This document shows, piece by piece, positions 57,794-64,000 of a stretch of DNA of 64,000 nt. The translations under genes and the position numbers were made by a program. The stretch covers positions 5,380,501 through 5,444,500 of the forward strand of contig NZ_CP085636.1 of the NCBI RefSeq assembly GCF_027571385.1, written 5' to 3'. The notes under the pieces were generated by a model. That model did no database searches. It had not been told where the DNA came from and saw only the letters and a list, made by a program, of their open reading frames with translations. This DNA is from Shewanella sp. MTB7 (GTDB taxonomy: Bacteria; Pseudomonadota; Gammaproteobacteria; Enterobacterales; Shewanellaceae). How positions within the stretch are numbered: the first letter of the stretch is position 1; each line of letters starts with the position of its first letter.

Positions 57794-59125
57794 ATGAAAT
57801 TCAAGATCCGAACGATATGTGCAGCCCTAACGCTTGCAGCAACGACGTCAGCGGTTCAGGCCGACGATTTATTGCAGATATATCAACAAGCCTTAACCAA
57901 TGACCCTATCGTACTGCAAGCACAGGCTCAACGTGATTCCTTATATGAAAAGATTGAAGAAAATCGCGCACCTCTACTGCCAACCATTAGTGCAAGTGTC
58001 GGTTACAATAAAAATTGGCATAATGAAGACACCGTAGAGAATACCAACGCAAGTGGTCTCAATGCAGGTGTGAGCCTTAACCAAGTGATTTACGATCATA
58101 GTGCTTGGGTTGGCTTAAGCTTAGCGGAGCTTGCAGCTTCTCAGGCTGATTCTATCTATGCTTCAGCGCTGCAAACCTTAATTATCCGTGTTACTGATGC
58201 TTACTTTGCCGTGCTTTCAGCTAAAGATGACTTCGAATTTGAAGGCGCAGAGAATAATGCGATTGGACGTCAACTAGAGCAAACAAAACAACGCTTTGCC
58301 GTCGGTTTAACGGCTATTACCGATGTGCATGAGGCTCAGGCTCGATATGATTTATCTCGAGCATCTGTAATTTTAGCTCAAAATCAACTGATCAATAGTT
58401 ATGAAGCTTTACGTGAAATAACGGGAATTGATTATCAAAAAATCGACATATTAAATACCAATCGTTTCTCTGCTGTGCTTCCAACACCAGCATCGTCGAG
58501 TGATTGGGTTAAAATAGCCGAAACTAATAGTGTTGACTTAATGACAACTCGTATTGGTAAAAACATCGCTAATGAGAGCATCTCTCTTTATAAAGCTGGT
58601 CACATGCCTTCTTTGAGCTTAAATGCAGGTTATACCACTAACATTGAGCAGAGAAAAAATAGTAACTCTCAAAATGAATTTGATGATGCCAATATAGGTT
58701 TGACACTGAGTGTCCCAATTTTTCAAGGCTTTAAAGTCAGTTCTCAAGTCGGTCAAGCTCAATATCAATATGTTGAAGCAAGTGAGAAGATGGAACAGAC
58801 CTACCGTAAAGTCATTAAAGATATACGTAACAACTTTAATGATGTAGGAGCTTCTATCAGTTCAATAACGGCTTATGAGCAGTCAGTTGTTTCATCAGAA
58901 AGTGCACTAAGTGCAACTCAAGCAGGTTTTGAAGTTGGTACCCGTACGATAGTTGATGTGCTAAACCGTACTCGTGATCTTTATAACTCGAAGCGTCAGC
59001 TATCAGATGCACGATACAGTTATATAAAATCAATTCTAGCGTTGAAACAAGCTGCTGGAACGCTGAACGAAGATGATGTTATTGATATCAATAATGGATT
59101 GATAGCACAAACGGTTAATCCATAA
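57794..59125 (+). CDS. tolC: Outer-membrane efflux channel TolC
   Basis: 443 aa from ATG 57794 (AAAAGGA upstream). Signal peptide ends QADDLL (about residue 24). Two OEP repeats with long coiled coils; DPIVLQAQAQRDSLYEKIEE and EVGTRTIVDVLNRTRDLYNS are typical. Serves multidrug and type I secretion pumps. Next to nudF as in E. coli, terminator downstream. Confidence 0.95.
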   Translation: MKFKIRTICAALTLAATTSAVQADDLLQIYQQALTNDPIVLQAQAQRDSLYEKIEENRAPLLPTISASVGYNKNWHNEDTVENTNASGLNAGVSLNQVIYDHSAWVGLSLAELAASQADSIYASALQTLIIRVTDAYFAVLSAKDDFEFEGAENNAIGRQLEQTKQRFAVGLTAITDVHEAQARYDLSRASVILAQNQLINSYEALREITGIDYQKIDILNTNRFSAVLPTPASSSDWVKIAETNSVDLMTTRIGKNIANESISLYKAGHMPSLSLNAGYTTNIEQRKNSNSQNEFDDANIGLTLSVPIFQGFKVSSQVGQAQYQYVEASEKMEQTYRKVIKDIRNNFNDVGASISSITAYEQSVVSSESALSATQAGFEVGTRTIVDVLNRTRDLYNSKRQLSDARYSYIKSILALKQAAGTLNEDDVIDINNGLIAQTVNP

Positions 59126-59174
59126 TCCGCTCAATATAAGCTTGGCTTTTACAGTAAGCGATACCAACCGGTAT

Positions 59175-59216
59175 AAAAAAACCGCCAGCTAGTTAAATTA
59201 GCTGACGGTTTTTTTT
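59175..59216. terminator. Terminator between tolC and the convergent porin gene
   Basis: AAACCGCCAGCTA-GTTAAAT-TAGCTGACGGTTT, one mismatch, long A/T tails on both sides; serves both strands. Confidence 0.88.
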
Positions 59217-59245
59217 ATGGCTCTTAACAACTAGGTGCTAACGCA

Positions 59246-59995
59246 CTAGAAAGCCAGTTCAACACCAGCAAAGTAACCATTAAACTGAGAGTTGGTACTC
59301 ACGCCATCAAAGTCGTTCACGTCGAAGTTAAAGTCACGGTAACCGACACGAACCTTAGTATCGAGGGCCACACCATCAAACTGCCAGCCTAGACCGACAG
59401 AGTAATCGTACACACTCGTTTCATCGACACCGACCATAACTTCTGCAAAGCCGTATAGACCAAGGCCTGGAATGCCCACTTGCGCATCGGCGTATGCCAT
59501 CACAACACCACTATCAAGATCCTTCTCTGACGATATACGGCCTTGAGTATCGGTGTGATTGACGCGCAACGAACCATTCATCTTCTTATAGGCAGCACCT
59601 AAGTCCAATGCAACCAAATCATTGTCTAGCAGCTCATAGTAAAGAACGAAATCTGTATTGCTTAGATTAGTACTGGTGTTTACATCACCGGTAAAGGTTT
59701 CTCCACCAAAATCAAAACTGTCCACGGTAGCACTGCCGTTACTGTCTAGACGGTTCTCTCTAATTTTAACATTAGGAATAAGTGGAATTGGATGCTCAAT
59801 GGCAACCCAGAAACTGCCTTGTGATGAAGAGCTGTAATTAAAATCTTGCTGTGCTTGGCCATTCTCAGCAAAGGTACCACTGGTATCAGCTTGCCAATAA
59901 TCACCACCCACTTTAAACCCAACAAGTGTAGCAGCCTGTGCTGAGGTGATAGCGAAAGAACCTAATAGCGCACATGCTAAAATTGTTTTTTTCAT
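59246..59995 (-). CDS. TIGR04219-like outer-membrane beta-barrel protein
   Basis: 249 aa. Signal peptide to about residue 21 (SAQAA-TLVG), alternating strands and Phe at the end (AGVELAF). GFKVGGDYWQADTSGTF and HPIPLIPNVKIRENRL are typical of this Shewanella/Vibrio family. Function unknown. Just 7 bp after the DUF2333 gene, so co-transcribed with it. Confidence 0.85.
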   Translation of the reverse strand: MKKTILACALLGSFAITSAQAATLVGFKVGGDYWQADTSGTFAENGQAQQDFNYSSSSQGSFWVAIEHPIPLIPNVKIRENRLDSNGSATVDSFDFGGETFTGDVNTSTNLSNTDFVLYYELLDNDLVALDLGAAYKKMNGSLRVNHTDTQGRISSEKDLDSGVVMAYADAQVGIPGLGLYGFAEVMVGVDETSVYDYSVGLGWQFDGVALDTKVRVGYRDFNFDVNDFDGVSTNSQFNGYFAGVELAF

Positions 59996-60002
59996 TTTGT
60001 AA

Positions 60003-60974
60003 TTAACCTTTCGTTAATAAGTTATTTAAATCAATAACCGCAGCATTAGCGCGGGAAATATAGTTGGCCATCACTAATGAGTGATTAGCCACAAGGCCAA
60101 AGCCAGAGCCATTTAACACAATTGGACTCCAAACTGCTTGCTGTGTTTCTTCCAGTTCACGAATAATCTGCTGTAAACTGACTCCTGCATTCTTCTTTTG
60201 CAATACATCGGCAAAATCGACTTCAATCGCTTTCATAAAATTGAGTAATGCCCAACTGGCTCCACGCGTCTCATAGAAAACATCATCAATTTGCCACCAA
60301 CTGGTTTTAATCTGCCTGCTGCCAAGATTAGGAGTGGATTGTGTTGCTTCACTATCGCCCGCAAGATCGGTATTTAAACGATCTTGTCCAACACTCGCAG
60401 ACAGACGCTGAGACATGCTGCCTAGACGTTTTTGAACCTCTTTAAGCCACTCGTTTAAGTTATCTGCACGGGCATAAAACTGCGCGTCTCGATTATTAAC
60501 ATCGGCAATTTTAGCCCGATAGACTTTAAGCAACTTAATGGCTTCTTTATACTCGCCTTCTGCACTGGGCACTAACCAACTCGTGTGCTCAATATTGAGT
60601 TTAGAATGTGCGGCAAGTAGATCCTTATCTGCTGTAGATTGAGATTGAGAACGACTGAACTCTTTACGCATAATTAAGGCAAGATCTCTCGCTTGCTCCA
60701 AAGCCCCAAATTCAAATGCCGGCATATTATCCAGAAAGATAGAAGGAGGTAAAATATCATTAGATAACCAGCCACCGTTCTTACCTAATAAAGTCTCCAT
60801 GGTTAATATTAATGAGGTTGTAGTAGCATAACCAACCACCTCACTGCCGTTTGCGACAATTAACTCTTGGGACTCAATGACATCTGGCTCGATGCTCGCC
60901 CAAACACTGACAAAATAACCGATTAAAAGTATAAATACGGCAATGCCAGCACCTTTTTTCCATGTCATTTGCAT
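60003..60974 (-). CDS. DUF2333 protein
   Basis: 323 aa with one N-terminal membrane helix (about 9-28, GIAVFILLIGYFVSVWAS) and a helical periplasmic part (TTSLILTMETLLGKNGGWLS, RGASWALLNFMKAIEVDFAD). DUF2333 family of gammaproteobacteria; function unknown. Followed directly by the porin gene; the two are a common pair in Shewanella. Confidence 0.88.
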   Translation of the reverse strand: MQMTWKKGAGIAVFILLIGYFVSVWASIEPDVIESQELIVANGSEVVGYATTTSLILTMETLLGKNGGWLSNDILPPSIFLDNMPAFEFGALEQARDLALIMRKEFSRSQSQSTADKDLLAAHSKLNIEHTSWLVPSAEGEYKEAIKLLKVYRAKIADVNNRDAQFYARADNLNEWLKEVQKRLGSMSQRLSASVGQDRLNTDLAGDSEATQSTPNLGSRQIKTSWWQIDDVFYETRGASWALLNFMKAIEVDFADVLQKKNAGVSLQQIIRELEETQQAVWSPIVLNGSGFGLVANHSLVMANYISRANAAVIDLNNLLTKG

Positions 60975-61004
60975 CTGTTATGCTCCTTTGTATTCCAAAT
61001 TTAA

Positions 61005-61481
61005 TTAATGATGATGCTCATGGCCATCCATTTTAGCCATACCTTGCTTACTTACCTTTAAGCTAATCGGTAACTTGCTGCCATCATCAAACTTTAACAT
61101 TAAGTCTACACTCTCCCCAGAGACCAGCGGCTGGTTTAACCCTAATAACATCACGTGCTCACCAGATTCACTCAAGGTTAATCTGCCATGTTCAGGGATC
61201 TCAAAATTTGGCACCTGCCGCATCTTAACCATCCCATCCTCCTCCAATACCGTATGTAACTGCGCTTCGTTGGCAAAGGCAACTTCAACGCCAATCAAAT
61301 TCACACTAGAACCGTGATTCATCAGAGTAAAATAAGCCGCACTATTGGGAACGTTCGGGGGCATAGCCCTGACATACCCATCGACAAACATAACACTAGC
61401 CAGAGAAGAGCAAGATATCGACATCAAAATGAACAAATTAAACACTTGTTTGAATATCTGTTTCAATGTATTAAACTCCAT
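61005..61481 (-). CDS. Periplasmic copper chaperone PCu(A)C
   Basis: 158 aa, signal peptide to about residue 29. PCu(A)C copper site visible: His in QLHTVLEEDGMVKMRQVP (H, M) and HVMLLGLNQPL (H, M), plus a His-rich end (DGHEHHH). Delivers Cu(I) to cytochrome oxidase CuA. It is near the DUF2333 gene, 30 bp upstream. Confidence 0.9.
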   Translation of the reverse strand: MEFNTLKQIFKQVFNLFILMSISCSSLASVMFVDGYVRAMPPNVPNSAAYFTLMNHGSSVNLIGVEVAFANEAQLHTVLEEDGMVKMRQVPNFEIPEHGRLTLSESGEHVMLLGLNQPLVSGESVDLMLKFDDGSKLPISLKVSKQGMAKMDGHEHHH

Positions 61482-61513
61482 TTAACCCCATTCGTCTAAG
61501 AGGATATAACGAC

Positions 61514-62251
61514 ATGAGTACAATTCAGGTTCAGGATGAGCAAGGCGTTAGAATAATTACTATTAATCGCCCAGAAAAACGTAATGCACTCAGCCTCGAG
61601 ATGTATACGAGTCTCACAGAATACCTTATCCTAGGTGAGTCAGACAACGCAATTCATGCCTTTTTAATCAGAGGCCAAGCAGAATGTTTCACCTCCGGCA
61701 ATGATGTTGCTGACTTTTTAACAAATAGTAACTTAGACGCAGAACATCCTGCTTTTCGATTTCTGTTTACTCTGCTTGATCTAACTAAGCCTATTGTTGC
61801 AGCAGTAACAGGTGCTGCCGTTGGTATCGGAACAACCTTATTACTCCATTGTGATCTGGTTTATGCTGCCCCATCTGCAAAATTCCAACTACCTTTTATT
61901 AACTTAGCTCTTGTACCTGAAGCGGGAGCAAGTTTGTTACTTCCTCAACTTGTTGGCTTACAAAAAGCATCTGAGCTTATACTCCTCGGTGAGAGTTTCG
62001 ATGCCCAAACCGCAAAATCACTCAATATTATTAATGAGCTAATATCAAATGAGATGATATTTGAACACGCACTATCGAAAGCGGTAAAACTTGCCAGCCA
62101 GCCCCCACAGGCCCTGCAAGCAACGCGGGCTCTGCTTAGACCTAATAAAGAGAACGTTAGAGAGCAGATGATGATGGAGCTTAAAGAGTTTGAAATAAGA
62201 TTAAGAAGTGATGAAGCTAAGATGCGGTTTCAAGCTTTTTTGAAGAAATAA
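61514..62251 (+). CDS. Enoyl-CoA hydratase/isomerase family protein
   Basis: 245 aa, crotonase fold: NRPEKRNALSLEMYTSLTEY, oxyanion-hole region SGNDVADF and GAAVGIGTTLLLHCDLVYA. The Glu after the glycines of hydratases is not obvious (PEAGASLLLPQL has one Glu), so it may be an isomerase-type member. Substrate unknown. Divergent from PCu(A)C. Confidence 0.88.
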   Translation: MSTIQVQDEQGVRIITINRPEKRNALSLEMYTSLTEYLILGESDNAIHAFLIRGQAECFTSGNDVADFLTNSNLDAEHPAFRFLFTLLDLTKPIVAAVTGAAVGIGTTLLLHCDLVYAAPSAKFQLPFINLALVPEAGASLLLPQLVGLQKASELILLGESFDAQTAKSLNIINELISNEMIFEHALSKAVKLASQPPQALQATRALLRPNKENVREQMMMELKEFEIRLRSDEAKMRFQAFLKK

Positions 62252-62273
62252 ATCAGCAACAAAAATAGTTAAG

Positions 62274-62651
62274 CTAGTCTATTTGGCTAGCTTGGCTTAC
62301 ACCCCAAGTTGCAATCAAGAGCAGTAACACTGGCCACAGAAGTGAAAACCCAGCAAAAATCATGATTAACGCGGCTGTAATACACAGCGAAGAAACGAGA
62401 GCGATAAAGCTAAACGCTAATGTTAACCACAGTATTACCAACAATAAAACCACGCCAGTAACAACAATATTCCACACATTCTCACTCATCCAGAATACAG
62501 GTTCGGAGCTTAAAACGGCTCCTGTGAAAAGTTGGGCTGTTCCCCAAGTCTGTACCGCCGCAATCAAAATACTTACAGCCAAAATGACGATACTGAATCC
62601 AACAAATAGATTCAAAACTCTTTTTTTTGCGAATTTTCGTTTAAACATCAA
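62274..62651 (-). CDS. Small membrane protein of the PspC-containing cluster
   Basis: 125 aa with about four membrane helices (LFVGFSIVILAVSILIAAV, VVTGVVLLLVILWLTLAF, SSLCITAALIMIFAGFSL, LWPVLLLLIATWG). No family name recognised; leftward behind the PspC-like gene, 53 bp after it. May be part of an envelope-stress group with PspC. Confidence 0.7.
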   Translation of the reverse strand: MMFKRKFAKKRVLNLFVGFSIVILAVSILIAAVQTWGTAQLFTGAVLSSEPVFWMSENVWNIVVTGVVLLLVILWLTLAFSFIALVSSLCITAALIMIFAGFSLLWPVLLLLIATWGVSQASQID

Positions 62652-62704
62652 AATCGGTACGCTCGTATAGACAGTACTCTACACTCGATTTATTGCGTTT
62701 ATTA

Positions 62705-62932
62705 TCAGTAACCACTTTTTTGCCACTTAGGTAATACTAAGGCCAGTACAAAATAGACCAATAGTCCCAAACCTGGATTCATCACTACCGCTAAAGCCCA
62801 CACGACTCGAGTCCACAAACAAGACCAAGCAAATTTGTCGGCCATCATAGCTGCAACACCACAAACCAAACTATCAGGCTGTTTCATCCGGGATATATAC
62901 CCACTTAGTGAATCTAAACTACTCATAAACAT
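62705..62932 (-). CDS. PspC-domain protein
   Basis: 75 aa. VCGVAAMMADKFAWSCLWTR and NPGLGLLVYFVLALVLPKW form the PspC domain: a short conserved start, then one hydrophobic helix and a basic end. Stand-alone PspC proteins take part in the envelope-stress response. Between two small hydrophobic genes. Confidence 0.85.
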   Translation of the reverse strand: MFMSSLDSLSGYISRMKQPDSLVCGVAAMMADKFAWSCLWTRVVWALAVVMNPGLGLLVYFVLALVLPKWQKSGY

Positions 62933-62968
62933 CTCCTTTTTCCCTCAAGAATAAATGACTTTTCAAAC

Positions 62969-63085
62969 CTAATTGCCAGTCTTAAATTTTGTGCCAGTTA
63001 AACCTGATACAATTAACGCGCAAAGCGCAAAACTCAATACAGGTATGAATAACAAAGCTGCTATTTGCGAAGTAAATAACATCAT
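62969..63085 (-). CDS. 38-aa small membrane peptide
   Basis: Frame MMLFTSQIAALLFIPVLSFA then LCALIVSGLTGTKFKTGN. One hydrophobic helix with a basic end. Its ATG overlaps the TAA stop of the upstream secreted-protein gene (TAATG at 63085), which supports translation by coupling. PspC gene follows 36 bp further. Not recognised. Confidence 0.6.
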   Translation of the reverse strand: MMLFTSQIAALLFIPVLSFALCALIVSGLTGTKFKTGN

Positions 63086-63384
63086 TATTTTTCAACCATG
63101 GCACTCGTCATTACCGCTTCTTTCGGCTCTTGAACAAGTTGATTCGCTTCATAAGCTTCATTACGATCGAACATGCTTGATGAAAGTTGTGCCTGCAATG
63201 ACATGCTTAACTCTCTTTGGGCCAACTGCATCATACCTTGCATTTGTGTAGCGATATTTTGCTCAATGTTACTGGTTAAATCAGTTGGAATAAGTGTATC
63301 GGCATTGGCTGTTGCTGTTGCTCCCATTAAAACCGCAATGACTAGAGATGTTTTTGCTATTTTACTGATAGTTGAATTAAACAT
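63085..63384 (-). CDS. Secreted hypothetical protein (99 aa)
   Basis: From ATG 63384, GGAAAG upstream. Signal peptide to about residue 27 (GATATANA-DTL), mature part Gln/Met-rich and helical (NIATQMQGMMQLAQRELSMS). No family recognised. First gene of a leftward row with the 38-aa peptide, PspC and a four-helix membrane protein. Confidence 0.72.
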   Translation of the reverse strand: MFNSTISKIAKTSLVIAVLMGATATANADTLIPTDLTSNIEQNIATQMQGMMQLAQRELSMSLQAQLSSSMFDRNEAYEANQLVQEPKEAVMTSAMVEK

Positions 63385-63634
63385 GATTCTTTCCTTTCTA
63401 TGGTTTAGATAATTTGTAGAGTGATTAACCCTTTGACATAGAAAGTATTGCGAGTAGCGTGCCAACTATTTGCAAACATAATAAACAGCTGATTAATAAT
63501 AGGTTATTACTTAATCATTACATGTGAGAGACGAATACATAGCTGGAGTTGATAAGCTTTTAGTAAATTTCACCATCGGCAGGTTAAAATTACTAACGAT
63601 AAATACATTGAGGTAAAAATAGATCCGTTATAAC

Positions 63635-63659
63635 TAAAAAACCGCCATAAAGACGGTTT
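63635..63659 (-). terminator. Terminator of dusA
   Basis: AAAAAACCGCCATAAAGACGGTTT, one mismatch in the stem; read leftward it ends in a T-run. It lies 18 bp past the stop of dusA. Confidence 0.7.
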
Positions 63660-63677
63660 CTAAAATGATGGAAATGC

Positions 63678-64000
63678 CTATATATTCATATTTTTTCTTG
63701 CTTGTTCAATGACTTCTATTCCTGAATCTGGTTTGTGAGCATTTTCGCTAATGTAGCGTCTCCAGATCCGTGAGCCCACCTCGTTCTGGAATAATCCCGT
63801 CATATGACGAGTAATATGATTCAAGCGACCACCGGCTTGTAGATGTTTCTCTATATAAGGAATAAACTTCTCTAAAACAGCATCTCGACTTAAAACAGGT
63901 TTTTCAATGCCACAGAGTTGTTGATCGATCTCTGCCAGCATATAAGGATTCTGATACGCTTCACGACCGACCATTACACCGTCCAATTTCGTGAGATGTG
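63678..64000 (-). CDS. dusA: tRNA-dihydrouridine synthase DusA (5' part outside window)
   Basis: The C-terminal 107 or so residues are visible: DGVMVGREAYQNPYML (FMN site end), then HITRHMTGLFQNEVGSRIWR and RYISENAHKPDSGIEVIEQA. HITRHM plus WRRYISENAHK is the DusA signature, distinct from DusB and DusC. Reduces U20/U20a of tRNAs. The gene continues past position 64000. Confidence 0.92.
   Translation of the reverse strand, partial: HLTKLDGVMVGREAYQNPYMLAEIDQQLCGIEKPVLSRDAVLEKFIPYIEKHLQAGGRLNHITRHMTGLFQNEVGSRIWRRYISENAHKPDSGIEVIEQARKNMNI

Overview
The window looks like a Shewanella-type gammaproteobacterial chromosome. The gene orders hfq-miaA-mutL-amiB-tsaE, orn / tRNA-Gly array / rsgA-psd-mscM, and parC / parE-yqiA-cpdA-yqiB-nudF / tolC are the classical gammaproteobacterial ones. 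A urocanate reductase, a PAS chemoreceptor, DUF2333 and DUF3392 proteins and a TIGR04219-like porin fit Shewanella. Genus is an inference from gene content; nothing in the window names it.

Layout. (1) 1-4979, minus strand: hfq (partial), miaA, mutL, amiB, tsaE, a core block for RNA chaperoning, tRNA modification, mismatch repair and cell-wall cleavage. (2) About 5.66-36.44 kb: a roughly 31-kb accessory island between tsaE and the tRNA-Gly array. It starts with a P2-like early region (tyrosine integrase, repressor, Cox-like protein, small genes, DnaQ-like exonuclease, gpA-type HUH replication protein, Ogr-like zinc-finger activator), but no capsid, tail, terminase or lysis gene follows. Next come a HEPN protein with an integron attC site, a membrane protein + HEPN pair between diverged direct repeats, a YodC-like protein, orphan genes and pseudogenes. 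The right part carries a Fur-boxed TonB receptor, an OmpK porin + urocanate reductase pair, a CPBP protease and a CS1/ECP-like chaperone-usher operon ending in an EAL phosphodiesterase. IS6-family copies or relics sit at the joints between these cargo blocks. Three copies of a 110-130-bp module (terminator, CCTAACGGTTAGG, conserved tail) lie at 17.8, 18.5 and 36.4 kb. (3) 36.5-47 kb: a helical protein, five intact and three decayed tRNA-Gly(GCC) copies, orn, rsgA, psd, an EamA transporter, mscM, a glycerophosphodiesterase, DUF3392 and a 2-hydroxyacid dehydrogenase. (4) 47-64 kb: chemoreceptor, bfd, parC, a sorbosone-dehydrogenase-like protein, parE-yqiA-cpdA-yqiB-nudF, tolC, a porin, DUF2333, PCu(A)C, an enoyl-CoA hydratase, a small PspC-containing membrane cluster and the 3' end of dusA.

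Most notable: a P2-like replication/activation element without structural genes and with several frame breaks, one of them made by a triplicated 8-bp repeat whose loss would restore the frame; a candidate two-gene membrane-protein + HEPN system; a HEPN cassette with a recognisable attC; and a tRNA-Gly array with decaying members.
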